A DNA stretch of 64,000 nt from Lentzea waywayandensis (GTDB lineage: Bacteria; Actinomycetota; Actinomycetes; Mycobacteriales; Pseudonocardiaceae): NCBI RefSeq assembly GCF_900115955.1, contig NZ_FOYL01000002.1, forward strand, positions 434,001 to 498,000, read 5' to 3'. Positions 8,804 through 18,700 of this stretch are shown here, one piece after another (position 1 is the stretch's first letter; each line of letters opens with the position of its first letter). The translations under genes were made by a program, and so were the position numbers. The notes beneath the pieces are model-generated. The model saw nothing but the letters and a program-made list of their open reading frames with translations. It had not been told where the DNA came from and made no database searches.

Positions 8804-9760
8804 GTGCGACGTGTTGCGAGCCTCGTGTTGGTAGGACTGGGCATCTTCTCGCTGGCGCTCGGAGCAGTCCTGCGCTTCTACGTGTACCCCGAGCTCGCTG
8901 TCGTGCCGCTCGACCAGAAGACGGAGTCCGTCGCGGAAGGCGCAGCGAAGGTCTTCTACCCCAAGGAACTCGTCGTCAAGGACGCCCAGCTGACGGCCAC
9001 CCGCAAGGTCGAGAGCAACCTGACCCTGCCGGAGGCCCAGGTCGAAGGCGACGTGATGGTGTGGGACCAGGGTCTGGTCGTCACCGACTCCCAGAACCAG
9101 CTCGTCTCCGCGATGAAGCACCGCGTGTGCCTCGACCGGCGGACGAACATGGCTCTCGAGAAGTGCACCCAGCAGTACGTGACCGACACCGAGGGCGACC
9201 CCACCGCGGCAGACAAGGCAGTGCACCAGGAGGGCCTGAACTACAAGTTCCCGTTCGACACGCAGCCGCAGGACTACGAGTACTTCGACACCACCCTGCG
9301 CAAGGCGTCGACCGCCCGATACGAGGGCACGGAGCAACTCAGCGGGCTCGAGGTCTACAAGTTCGTCCAGAAGATCCCGTCGACCAAGTTCCGCGACCAG
9401 GAGGTGCCCGGCCAGCTGGTGAACAGCACCGAGGCCTCGGTCAAGGCGGAACGCCGCTACCAGAACACCCGCACCATGTGGGTGGAGCCGACGAGCGGAA
9501 TCATCATCAAGGGTTCCGAACAGCAGCGGCAGGTACTCGCCGGACCTGATGGAAAAGAAGGAACGGTGTTGCTCGACGCCACCCTGACCTTCAACGAGAA
9601 AACGGTCAAAGAATCGGTCGAGCGCGCCACCGAGGCTCGCGACAAATTGACTTTGATCAGCAGCACCGGACCGGTCGTCCTGCTTTCCGTCGGACTGGTG
9701 CTGCTGCTGGCCGGAATTGCGCTCGGCATGGTCGGACGACGGGCTAGGCACGTCGCCTGA
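8804..9760 (+). CDS. DUF3068 (PorA-like) membrane-anchored protein, copy 2
   Basis: A 318-residue paralogue of the protein at 6341. It has an N-terminal hydrophobic helix (residues 5-24), an extracytoplasmic domain with CLDRRTN, GLNYKFPFDT and DYEYFDTT blocks, and one C-terminal membrane helix pair. The GTG start at 8804 is fixed by an excellent AAGGAGGA three bases upstream. The 3' end overlaps the convergent methyltransferase by 17 bp. The locus order (this gene, methyltransferase, GT4, membrane protein) resembles Rv0227c-Rv0224c of M. tuberculosis, so a job in cell-envelope glycan assembly is likely. The molecular function is unknown. Confidence 0.78.
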   Translation: MRRVASLVLVGLGIFSLALGAVLRFYVYPELAVVPLDQKTESVAEGAAKVFYPKELVVKDAQLTATRKVESNLTLPEAQVEGDVMVWDQGLVVTDSQNQLVSAMKHRVCLDRRTNMALEKCTQQYVTDTEGDPTAADKAVHQEGLNYKFPFDTQPQDYEYFDTTLRKASTARYEGTEQLSGLEVYKFVQKIPSTKFRDQEVPGQLVNSTEASVKAERRYQNTRTMWVEPTSGIIIKGSEQQRQVLAGPDGKEGTVLLDATLTFNEKTVKESVERATEARDKLTLISSTGPVVLLSVGLVLLLAGIALGMVGRRARHVA

Positions 9761-10505
9761 GCACGATCACGAAGTTCCACGAGGCGATCTCCCGGACCCC
9801 CGGCACGCGGGTGATCCACTTCGCCCACCACGGGTGGTACCGGGGGAACGTCTCGACCACGTCGGCGACGGTCTGGCGGTGAGCCCACCGCCGGACCGCC
9901 CCGACGCTCACCGGGAACAGGGAAGTACCGAACGCGTTCTTCGGCGGCTTGCCGTTGCGGCGCTCGTAACGACGCCGTGCGTAGTGGCCGCCGAGGAAGT
10001 GCCACGGCGCGGTCTCGTGGCCGCCCCAAGGTGAGTACCACGGCGTGTACGACATGAAGACGGTGCCTCCTGGCCTGGTCACACGCACCATCTCGGCCAG
10101 CATCAGCCACGGGTCGTCGACGTGCTCCAGGACGTTGGAGGAGTAGCAGACGTCCACCGAACCGTCGCGGAACGGCAGCGCCGTCCCGCTCGCGCGGATC
10201 ATGCCGGGGTCGGGCTCACCGCGGGCGGACAGCTCGCCGACGTCCGGGTCCAGACCCACGTACCGGGCGCCGGCGCCGCGGAACGCCTCGGCGAAGTAGC
10301 CGGGACCGCCGCCGACGTCGAGGACGACGGAGCCGCTCAGCGACACGTACGACGACACCTGGGCGACCGAGTCGACGGCCAGGACGCGGTAGAAGTGGTC
10401 GGGGTCGGACTGCTCTTTCAGAAATGCACGAAAAAGCCGAACAGAGCGCGTCAACGTCGGCCTGTGCGAACTTTCCCGGGCCGAAACTGAACCGATCTCG
10501 ACCAT
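9744..10505 (-). CDS. SAM-dependent methyltransferase of the envelope locus
   Basis: A class I methyltransferase of 253 residues. VLDVGGGPGYF is motif I (SAM binding), YVGLDPDV follows, SSNVLEHVDDP is the motif IV region, and RPGGTVFMSYTP is the post-motif strand. The C-terminal half is rich in Trp, Tyr and Arg, as in the Rv0224c group found beside cell-wall glycosyltransferases. I chose the ATG at 10505, which has GGGAG at 6 nt upstream. It is transcribed divergently from the GT4 gene, 63 bp away. The substrate is unknown, probably a polyprenyl-linked or cell-wall sugar. Confidence 0.78.
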   Translation of the reverse strand: MVEIGSVSARESSHRPTLTRSVRLFRAFLKEQSDPDHFYRVLAVDSVAQVSSYVSLSGSVVLDVGGGPGYFAEAFRGAGARYVGLDPDVGELSARGEPDPGMIRASGTALPFRDGSVDVCYSSNVLEHVDDPWLMLAEMVRVTRPGGTVFMSYTPWYSPWGGHETAPWHFLGGHYARRRYERRNGKPPKNAFGTSLFPVSVGAVRRWAHRQTVADVVETFPRYHPWWAKWITRVPGVREIASWNFVIVLRRRA

Positions 10506-10568
10506 TGCCATCTCCCGCATTCCGTCTACCATGGCTACTTGACAGTAACCTAGCATCGGGAGAGGCAG

Positions 10569-11729
10569 ATGTCGCGTTGTCGCGATTACCGGCCGAGCAT
10601 TTTGCTGGTGAATTGGCGCGACACCAGACACCCCGAGGGCGGCGGTTCCGAACGCTACGTCGAACGCATCGCGGAAGGGCTGGCCCAGCTCGGCTACCGG
10701 GTCTCGATCCAGTGCGCCGGCCACGCCCGCGCTCCGTCCGGCGACTGGGTGGCGGGCGTCCGCTTCCGCAGGCGCGGCAACAAGTTCACCGTCTACCTGT
10801 ACGCCCTGCTGGCGATCCTGCGCTCCGACGCGGACGTCATCGTGGACGTGCAGAACGGCATGCCCTTCTTCAGCCGCCTGGTCGCGCGCTGCCCCGTCCT
10901 GGTGCTGGTGCACCACGTGCACCGCGAGCAGTGGCACAGCGCGCTGGGCCCGTTCTTCGGCTCGATCGGCTGGTGGATCGAGTCGTGGCTGGCGCCCCGG
11001 CTGTACCGGAAGTGCCGCTACATCACGGTGTCCAACGTGACGCGGGACGAGCTGGGTCAGCTGGGCGTCGAGCTGCGCAGCACGGTCGTCGTGCCGAACG
11101 GCCTGGACGCGCCGCCCGTGGTCACCGCGCGCCGCACCGAGGCCCCCGTCCTCGTCGCGGTGTCCCGGCTGGTCCCGCACAAGCGCCTGGAGCACGCGAT
11201 CGACCTCGTCGCGCGGCTCCGTCCGAAGTGGCCGGACCTGCGGCTGGAACTCGTCGGCGAGGGCCCGTGGAAGGACGTGCTGCGGCAGCACGCAATCGAC
11301 CGCGGGGTCCAGGACAGCGTCGTCATCCACGGCTGGGTCGACGAGCAGACCAAGCACGAGATCCTTGCCGGGGCGTGGGTGCACGTGTGCCCGTCCGTCA
11401 AGGAGGGCTGGGGCATCGTGATCATGGAAGCCGCCTCGCACGGCGTGCCCACGGTCGCGTACCGCTCAGCGGGCGGCGTGGCCGAGGCGATCGTGGAGCA
11501 CAGCACGGGCCTGCTCGCCGACGACTTCGACGACTTCGTGCGGCACACGGAAACGCTGCTGCGGGACCGTCCGCTGCGCAAGGCGATGGGTGCGGCGGGC
11601 AGGGAACGTGCCCAGCAGTTCAGCTGGGCGGAGAGCCTCGACGCGTTCGAGAACGCCGTGCACAGCGCCCTGCGGCTACCTTCGCGCCAAGTGGCTGGTG
11701 AACACCGCGTCGCACAGCAGGTCGAGTAG
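10569..11729 (+). CDS. GT4-family glycosyltransferase
   Basis: A 386-residue GT-B fold enzyme. The N-terminal domain begins ILLVNWRDTRHPEGGGSERYV, with the glycine-rich acceptor loop. The C-terminal domain holds LVAVSRLVPHKRLEHAI and the E-x7-E nucleotide-sugar motif (KEGWGIVIMEAASHG, near residue 277). It transfers a sugar from a nucleotide donor to an envelope acceptor, acting at the cytoplasmic face. It corresponds in position and family to Rv0225 of M. tuberculosis. The ATG at 10569 gives a full-length protein. The last 54 bp overlap the end of the decayed acyltransferase remnant on the opposite strand. Confidence 0.82.
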   Translation: MSRCRDYRPSILLVNWRDTRHPEGGGSERYVERIAEGLAQLGYRVSIQCAGHARAPSGDWVAGVRFRRRGNKFTVYLYALLAILRSDADVIVDVQNGMPFFSRLVARCPVLVLVHHVHREQWHSALGPFFGSIGWWIESWLAPRLYRKCRYITVSNVTRDELGQLGVELRSTVVVPNGLDAPPVVTARRTEAPVLVAVSRLVPHKRLEHAIDLVARLRPKWPDLRLELVGEGPWKDVLRQHAIDRGVQDSVVIHGWVDEQTKHEILAGAWVHVCPSVKEGWGIVIMEAASHGVPTVAYRSAGGVAEAIVEHSTGLLADDFDDFVRHTETLLRDRPLRKAMGAAGRERAQQFSWAESLDAFENAVHSALRLPSRQVAGEHRVAQQVE

Positions 11730-12593
11730 CTCCGCGGCGGCGGCCGCGTCGAAGTTCCTGCGCCGCACGCGCACCGTGACCGTGGTGACCTCCCCTGTCG
11801 TCACCACGCCGAACGCGACGCCCGACCGGCCGCTCGCCGCGGGAAAGAGGCGCCGGGTGCTGAAATCCCCTCGACGACGCCGAGGTTCGACACGAGGAGG
11901 GTGCTGCCGAGCCGGGACGCCGGCAGTCGCATCCCCCACTGCGCCAACGGGTTGTGGGCGCTGGGGAACCCCGGTGCCGCAGCCGCCAGCAGCATTCCCC
12001 ATTCGGTCACCAAGGTATGGGGATCGGGATACCCGCCGAACCGCAAGATCGACGTGTGGATCACTCGCGCCAGTTCGGCACACTACGGCGAGTTCTACAC
12101 CGATGCGGCCGGGAACTGGTACATCGCAAGCAACGGCTGGTTGACCGAATCAGTGACCGTGCACATTTTCGACAGTGTCACGACCAAAACGCCGAGAGTG
12201 GTGTCCAGCACCTGTGGCGGTGGTGGCACAGCTGTTCAGCCTGAGTGACGGGGTGGCGACCCCCGCCTCGCCCATAGGTCACCGAACATCGAGCGGTGGC
12301 CAAGACCTGCGGCGGGCGCGGGACCACGACCGAGGCACCGGTGCCCTGTGTCGCCTCGGGCCGGGTCCGGGGGTCAAGGCCCGGGTGTGTGGCTGGCATG
12401 CGCGCATTTCCCGCCGGTACGCCGCGCCGGTCGCACCGTGGTGGGCGGCGATCATCAGCGAGTCGCCGACGAGCGCGACCCGCACCAGCGGATCGCCCGC
12501 GCGGCAGTGACCATCGGCGAACCAGGTCCGCGCACCGTCCCAACCGGACGGACGGAGCACCAGCGCGGCCGGGCCGAGGTTCGGGAACTCCAC
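11676..12593 (-). pseudogene. Decayed condensation-type acyltransferase remnant
   Basis: Minus-strand pieces of one acyltransferase-like protein survive in different frames. At 12279-12593 a frame encodes VRVALVGDSLMIAAHHGATG, resembling the HHxxxDG active-site region but without the Asp-Gly. At about 11870-12020 another frame encodes RLGSTLLVSNLGVVEG, the conserved Ser-Asn-Leu-Gly strand. The sequence then continues smoothly in a third frame (GDFSTRRLFPAASGRSGVAFGVV) after a shift near 11866-11872. The middle (12020-12250) is occupied by an unrelated plus-strand fragment. The gene is too short and too broken to be functional. A wax-ester/PapA-like family is my best guess. Confidence 0.5.
12020..12247 (+). 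pseudogene. Fragment of a secreted protein gene inside the remnant
   Basis: A plus-strand frame ends at a TGA at 12245-12247 and its last 75 or so codons look truly coding: GYPPNRKIDVWITRASSAHY, then an FYTDAAGNWYIASNGW segment and a VHIFDSV strand, the pattern of an extracellular beta-sandwich repeat. Upstream of about 12020 the same frame turns into antisense of the acyltransferase remnant, so the N-terminus is missing. I read this as a truncated gene fragment brought in by rearrangement. No start codon or ribosome site supports expression. Confidence 0.4.
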
Positions 12594-12683
12594 TCAGGCA
12601 CAGGGCATCCGCGCGGGGTCCCGAGCTTCGCGCAGGATCCTCCAGGAGGCCGCAGGGTCCCTTAGCGAGCCACGGTCACCCGG

Positions 12684-12851
12684 TCAGCGAGAGCCGTAGT
12701 CGAGGACCACGGGCTCCTCGGCCTTCTGTCCCTGTTCGATGCGCTGCTCGACCACCTTGTCCGGGTGGTTCTCCGAGACGACGATGACGCCGACCCCTCC
12801 AGCGAGCGCGGCCCCGGCGACGATCGCTACCAGCACCGAAACCAGTTCCAC
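12684..12851 (-). CDS. DUF2613-like small membrane protein
   Basis: A 55-residue protein. A GTG start at 12851 is preceded by GAGGAG, which is inside the end of the upstream gene, so the two are coupled. Residues 1-26 (VELVSVLVAIVAGAALAGGV and onward) form one membrane helix; the tail is charged and ends DYGSR. This matches the DUF2613 mini-proteins encoded next to aftD in mycobacteria (Rv0236A in M. tuberculosis, recalled). Codon use is strongly GC3-biased. The role is unknown; location and conservation suggest an accessory of arabinan or polyprenyl-sugar enzymes. Confidence 0.75.
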   Translation of the reverse strand: MELVSVLVAIVAGAALAGGVGVIVVSENHPDKVVEQRIEQGQKAEEPVVLDYGSR

Positions 12852-12853
12852 GG

Positions 12854-14458
12854 TTACTCCTCAGGTCGGGGTGCCGCGAATCTACCGACCGGTAACCGTC
12901 TCCACAACAGGCTGGTGCCGATCAGTGACCCAGCCGCGACCCAGGCCAGCACAACGGGTGCAACCGGTGGGCCGTTCGGTTCATCCGGCACTGCTCCAGG
13001 CACCCGGTACAGCGCGAGTTCGGGCCCGTCGTGGACCTTCTCGAGCCGTGCCAGGAGGTTCTCGTCCAACCGGCCCGGCGTGCCGTGCTCGACCAGCACC
13101 CAGCCGATGCCGCTCAGGTCACCGCCGCGCACCCGAGCCGCGCGCGGGTCCTCCCCCGCCACCACCCGCCCGCCGACGGACAGCGAGTCGTCCACGACGG
13201 TCGTACCCGACAGGAAGCGCGGCGCGGGGTCGAGTTGGGTGCGCCGGTCGTTCCAGTCGAACCTGCGGAACGCCGAAAGCGGATACACGGCCACGTCGCC
13301 GGGCTGGTCGGCGAGCTTGTCCCGCACCGCTGCCCAGTCAGCCGGGTAGCGGACCGGTTCAAGCCGCCCGAACCCGCCCCACGCGAGGTCCGGCAGCAAC
13401 CCGAGCAGCAGCACTGCCACCAGCAGCCGCGCGCGCTGTCGTTCCACCGCGGCCGCGAGCCCGATCGCGAACGGCAGCGCGAGCCACGCCACCCACTTCT
13501 GGCTGTCGCGCAACAGCCCGGCGCCGGGCACGTGCCGGATCAGCGCCTCCAGCGCCATCGCGCCACCCGGCAGCACCGCGATCAGGGCCAGCGCCGCCCC
13601 GAGCACGCCGAGCCCGGCCAACGGCCACACGGGCATGCGTTTCGACAGCTCGCGCAGACCGAGGACCGCGGCGCCGAGGAGCAGCACCGTGATCACGGGA
13701 AGCATCGGGTTGGCGCGGCTCGCCGGGACGACCTCGGCGTTCCAGATCCCGCCCAGGCCCAGCACGCTGAGCACCGGCCCGCCCCAGTTCTCCCCGCGCG
13801 CGCTGAACGCCTCGACCCCGGCCGGGTCGGAGAGTCCGTTGTGCAGCAACGAGGGCACCCACCACGGCGCGTTGAGGACCACTCCGAGGGCAAGGACCTG
13901 CCACGCCTTGCGGCGTCCGGCGGTGGCCAGCGCCGTGCCCAGCGCGAGAACGCCGCCCGGCGCCGAGAGCACGGCAGGCAGGCTCGCGAGCACGAGCCCG
14001 GTCCACGCGCGCGGTTCGCCGGCGCGCATCCTCAGGCCGGCCATCGCGACCCACGGCAGCGCCGCGTAGCCCAGCAGCAGCGTCCAGTGGCCGATGAAGA
14101 GCCGCTCGGCAACGTAGGCGTTCCACGAGTACGCCACGGCGGCGACGATCCGCACGCCCGTCTTGTCCGTCGGCACCAGCAGCCCGGCACCCAGCGCGCC
14201 GGCGAAGACGATGGCGAGCAGCGCGACCTTCTGCACCAGCTGGCCGGACACCACCTGGGTCAGCAGCGCCACCACGGCGTCGACCGGCACCGCACGCGGC
14301 AGCGCGTCCCCGAGCCCGAACGCCGCCGCGTTCACCGGCTGCTCCGGCGTGAACACCATGTCGTAGACGAGGACGTAGCCCGGCAGCAGCACGGGCGCGA
14401 GGGCGGCCAGCGCCAGCGCCGCGCACGTGGCGTAGAGCTTCAGTCCGTTCAGCCGCAC
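12854..14458 (-). CDS. Multi-pass membrane protein, GT-C-like (Rv0226c-like)
   Basis: About 534 residues with some ten to twelve hydrophobic helices. After the first helix comes an extracytoplasmic loop with an acidic residue (GYVLVYDMVF), as seen in GT-C polyprenyl-phosphate-sugar glycosyltransferases, and the C-terminal third is a soluble domain between helices. The GTG at 14458 follows AGGG at 5 nt. It is the upstream partner of the DUF2613 gene, and the arrangement matches the Rv0226c position in M. tuberculosis. A glycosyltransferase function is inferred from topology only. The divergent flippase starts about 105 bp away. Confidence 0.7.
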   Translation of the reverse strand: MRLNGLKLYATCAALALAALAPVLLPGYVLVYDMVFTPEQPVNAAAFGLGDALPRAVPVDAVVALLTQVVSGQLVQKVALLAIVFAGALGAGLLVPTDKTGVRIVAAVAYSWNAYVAERLFIGHWTLLLGYAALPWVAMAGLRMRAGEPRAWTGLVLASLPAVLSAPGGVLALGTALATAGRRKAWQVLALGVVLNAPWWVPSLLHNGLSDPAGVEAFSARGENWGGPVLSVLGLGGIWNAEVVPASRANPMLPVITVLLLGAAVLGLRELSKRMPVWPLAGLGVLGAALALIAVLPGGAMALEALIRHVPGAGLLRDSQKWVAWLALPFAIGLAAAVERQRARLLVAVLLLGLLPDLAWGGFGRLEPVRYPADWAAVRDKLADQPGDVAVYPLSAFRRFDWNDRRTQLDPAPRFLSGTTVVDDSLSVGGRVVAGEDPRAARVRGGDLSGIGWVLVEHGTPGRLDENLLARLEKVHDGPELALYRVPGAVPDEPNGPPVAPVVLAWVAAGSLIGTSLLWRRLPVGRFAAPRPEE

Positions 14459-14562
14459 TTGCTCCCTCTCCGGTCGCACCGGGGCTACAGTCGCCGAAAC
14501 TACCGGCCAGTAGTACTCGCGGGTAGCCCCTGCGGCAGACCCTGCCACCGGAAGGATCCGGC

Positions 14563-15753
14563 GTGTCCGCTCCGGCAACGACCACCTCCCGCCTGGACGC
14601 CCTGCTCATCACCGGCGCCCTGCTGGGTGCCAACGCGGCGAGCTACGTGCTGACCATCGCCGCCGCGCGAGCCCTGGTGCCCGCGGTGTTCGGTGAGCTC
14701 AGCGCGCTGCTCGCGCTCGTGGTCATCGGTGTGGTGCCGGCGATGAGCCTGCAGACCGTCGCCGCCCTGCGCCTGACTAGCCTCGGCCCACGCCCCCTGT
14801 TCGGGCTGGGTCTGAGCGTGAGCGCGGGCATGACGGTGCTGACGCTGGCCCTGGTGCCCCTGCTCGCCCGCCTGCTGCACCTGAACGACCCGTGGCCGGT
14901 CGTGTGGCTGGCGCTGTCCCTGGCGCCGCTCACCGTTCTCGGTGTCCTGCACGGTCTCCTCCAGGGAACGCACCGGTTCGGCGCGCTGGCGTTGCTGGTG
15001 TGCCTGGAAGGACTCGGCAAGGTCGGCGGCGGCGTGATCGGGCTGTGGCTCTCCCCCTCGTCGACCTCGGTGCTGGCGGGCACGGCCATCGGTTCGTTCC
15101 TGGTCGTGCTGACCGGGTGGAGGCTGTGCGGCAGTCCTCGTCCGGCGCGGCCCGCCGGCGCGGCCGAGGTGATGCACGCGTCCCAGGCCATGCTGGCGCT
15201 GGTGCTGCTGGTGAACCTCGACCTCGTGCTCGCGCGGCACCAGCTCGCCGACCAGGCGGGCGGCTACGCGGTGGGAGCAGTCGTCACGAAGATCGCGTAC
15301 TGGCTGCCGCAGGCGGTGGGCGTGCTCGTGCTGCCCCGCATGGCCGACGCGGACGACCGCCGCCGCATGCTGCCGAAGGCCTTGGCGGTGTGCGCGGGCC
15401 TCGACGCGTTCGTGATCGTGGGCTGTGCGCTGTTCGGGCCGCTGGGCGTGTCGCTGATCGGTGGCGTGAACTACCACGGCGACGCGATTCCGTTGTGGCA
15501 GTTCGCTCTCACGGGTTCCTGCCTGGCGCTGGCGCAGCTGCTGCTGTTCTCCCGGATCGCGAGCGGCGACCGGCGGTCCACCGTCACGGTGTGGATCGCG
15601 GTGGTCGTCGAGGTCGCACTGATCACCTCGTGGCTCAACGGCTCGGTCGGTCAGGCCGTGACCGGCGCACTGCTCGCCACGGCCGGGCTGGTGGTCGCGG
15701 GCATCTTCATCGAGGCGCGCGACCGGCCTCGTCACGGCGCGACAGGATCTTGA
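14563..15753 (+). CDS. Wzx/MurJ-like polysaccharide flippase
   Basis: A 396-residue integral membrane protein with about twelve helices and short loops. The N-terminal pattern (LGANAASYVLTIAAARALVP, then FGELSALLALVVIGVVPAMS) is typical of MOP-superfamily lipid-linked oligosaccharide exporters. The GTG start at 14563 has GAAGGA at 6 nt. It is encoded between a GT-C-like protein and AftD and overlaps the AftD gene convergently by 22 bp. It probably moves a lipid-linked glycan across the membrane for the surrounding glycosyltransferases. The substrate is not known. Confidence 0.75.
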   Translation: MSAPATTTSRLDALLITGALLGANAASYVLTIAAARALVPAVFGELSALLALVVIGVVPAMSLQTVAALRLTSLGPRPLFGLGLSVSAGMTVLTLALVPLLARLLHLNDPWPVVWLALSLAPLTVLGVLHGLLQGTHRFGALALLVCLEGLGKVGGGVIGLWLSPSSTSVLAGTAIGSFLVVLTGWRLCGSPRPARPAGAAEVMHASQAMLALVLLVNLDLVLARHQLADQAGGYAVGAVVTKIAYWLPQAVGVLVLPRMADADDRRRMLPKALAVCAGLDAFVIVGCALFGPLGVSLIGGVNYHGDAIPLWQFALTGSCLALAQLLLFSRIASGDRRSTVTVWIAVVVEVALITSWLNGSVGQAVTGALLATAGLVVAGIFIEARDRPRHGATGS

Positions 15754-18700
15754 CGCGGGCCGAACGGGCCGAACGAGGCCGCGACCACCGCCGAGACCGC
15801 CACCAGCAACGCGGCCTGCACCAACGGGACGTAGGCCCACTCCTGCCCGTGGCCGAGAATCCGGCCGAGCACCGCGACACCCGATCCCAGGGCCATCCCG
15901 CCCAACGCGATCACCTTCGGCGCCGCCGTCCAGAACTCACGCGCGAGCAGGCACGCGATCACCGCCACGACCGGCAGCATGCCACCGAGGACGGCCAGCA
16001 GCACGAGCATCGTGACCATCAGCCAACGACTCCGTGACGGCGCCACGAACGTCACTTTCCGCCGCACGGGGATCGCGGCGAGCAGGAGGACCGCCAGCAC
16101 TCCCAGCGCGCCTGCCAGCAGGCCCGTCCGGTACCGGGCGTCCGGGCCGAACTCCAGCGCGACCACGCCGCCGTCGCCCTCGGGCAGGACGTACGCCTGC
16201 AGCCAGCCGTCGACGCGGACCTTCTCCAACGCCTGCCCGTTCAGGGTTGCCGACCAGCCTTCGTTGGCGTTCTCGGACACCACGAGCAGTGCCCGGGCTC
16301 CCGGCGCGACGGTGACCTGCCGTTCGGTGGCGTCCCAGACGCCGATGGTGACTTCTCGATGCGTCGCAACGGGTTTCGGGAGTTCGACGTGGGTCACGGA
16401 GACGTCCTGCACCACGAACGAGTCGGATCGCGACGTGGTGAGCACGTGGTCACCGGCCGGCAGCTCCAGAGCGGTCGCCAGGTCGTCGTCGCACAGCACC
16501 GCCTTCAACGGGCGGTTGGCCATGACGTCACCGAGCACGCCGGACACCGAGCTGTTGATCTTCTTCCCGTCGACGTCGATGACCGGACCCCGGCCGCACG
16601 GCACGGTGAACGGGGTCGTCGCGGGCACCGGCTTCAGCACGCCATCGAGCGCGGGCACCCGGAGCTCACCGATCTCGGCGGGCCCCAAGCCGCCCGACTC
16701 GCGCACGACGAGTTCGAGCTTCTCGGTGTCCGCCGGTTTGATCGTGACGAGGCCGTCCGCGCCGACACGCACGACCTCGGTGCCCGCGTCGGTGCGCACC
16801 TCCAGCTCGACGGGTGTTCTGGATCCTCGCGCGCCCTCGATGCCGAACTTCGACAGAGTGCGTTTTCCCTTCCAGGTCAACGTCAACGTCGGCCGCAGGT
16901 CCGTCACGTCCGGCACCCAGGACGTGCCCGGATCACCGTCCACAGCGGACAACGGGCTCGCCGCGACGTCGCCCGCGAGCGAGGTCGACCCCGTGATCGT
17001 CAGGCCCTCCGGCGTCACCGGGTTCTTCCCGCCGGCGGAGGGCACGACGGTGGCGTTCACCACGAACTTCCCGTCGGCCGAGGTGCGGAACAGCCGCGTG
17101 AGCCCGTTGACCTCCTCACCGAACCGGGACAGCGACGAGTCGCATCGCACTGTGCCGTCGGTCCGGTAGCAGGCCGGACGCGACTGGCTGCCGCGGGTGA
17201 ACGAGAAACCCGGCCTGGCCGCGTCCTGGTCGCCTGGCACGCGCAGCGCTCGCTGCGCCGTCATGCCCGGCACGCTCAGCTCCTTGACGCCGACGTTGCC
17301 GTCCTGCCTGTCGGCGGCGACACCGAGGATCGTGAGGCGCACGCTGCCGGTGAGACCGGGGCGGACGGGGTAGGCGTGCGCGCCGCCGGAGGAAGGGACG
17401 TCGTGCTCGCTCTCCCCCGCGTCCGTGGTGAGCCTGATCCGCGTGACCGTCCAGCCCACCCGCAGGTCGTCGACCAGGTCGAGCGTCACTTCGCCGACCG
17501 AGCGCGGGGTGTCGAGGTCGATCTCCAGCCACTGCCCGACGGGTCCGGTGAAGCTCGACGAGTGCCACGCGGACCCGCCGTCGCCGTCCACCGCCGCGAA
17601 CGGCGAGTTCGCCGGGTCGATCGCCCCTGCCGCGTCGGCGTACGCGGTCGACGTGGACGCCCGCACGGCCCGGATGCCGCGGTACTCGGCGACGGTTTGA
17701 TGATCCTTGGCGTCCTGGAACGGCGACACGTCCAGCGCGACGCGTCCCTGTCTTGACTCCTCGTCCGCGGACATCGTCTGGCTGAGGTTGTCGGACACCC
17801 TGCCGACGTTGCGTTCCTTGCGCCTGAGGCCGTCGGTGACGAGCAGTGCCCCGGTCCGCCCTTCGGCGTCACCCGCGAGGACGACGGGCTGGTCCACCTT
17901 GACGAGTCCCTGGGACAGCAACGGCAGCAACGACTCCGGTCCACCGCTCACCGTCGGCACGTCCGCGTCGGTGACGGCGGTGACGACCTGGATCGGCCGC
18001 TTCACCTCGAAGATCTCCAGCGCGTTCCCGGTCGCGGCGGCGTCGACCGAGCTGACGAGCCGCTGGTCGCTCATCCGCACCTCGGGCCCGAACTGGGCGA
18101 CGCGCTCGATGCCGGGTGATCCCTGGAGCGCCTGACGCAGCACGGCGAGAGGCGGTGCGTCCGTCTGTTCACGCTCGATGTCGTTGCGCAGCAGCAGGAA
18201 CCGATATCCTCCGCGAGCGAGGAAGTCCGCCAGTCCCGCCGAGCCGCGCCCGTCCGCGAGCGCGTCGTTGACGGCGTCCATGAACCGGGTGTTGCCCTCG
18301 GACCCGAGCGGCACCTGGTTGCGCACCGCCCACGGAGACTCCGCGAGCGACTGCATCGGCTCGTCCACGGTCCTGCCCCAGGTGTACTGACCGAAACCGT
18401 TGGCGGGCAACAACAACGTCCTCGCCCTGCCGTCCTGTTCCGCGAGCCATCCCGCCGCCTCGCGCCAGTGGGCCGGCACGTCCGACCACCCCGGGCCGGG
18501 CCGCAGGGTCAGCAGCCAGGCGGGTGCCGCCACGACCGCGATCAGCAGCAACGCCACGCCGGTGCGAGCGTGTGGCCGCCAGTGCTCGGAAGCGGCTTTC
18601 AGACCGACCGGCCGGGCCAGGTGCAGGCCGTGGACGAACCCGAGGATCAGGCACAGCCGCAGCACGGGCTCGAACTTGTGCACGTTGCGCAGGGGCGCGA

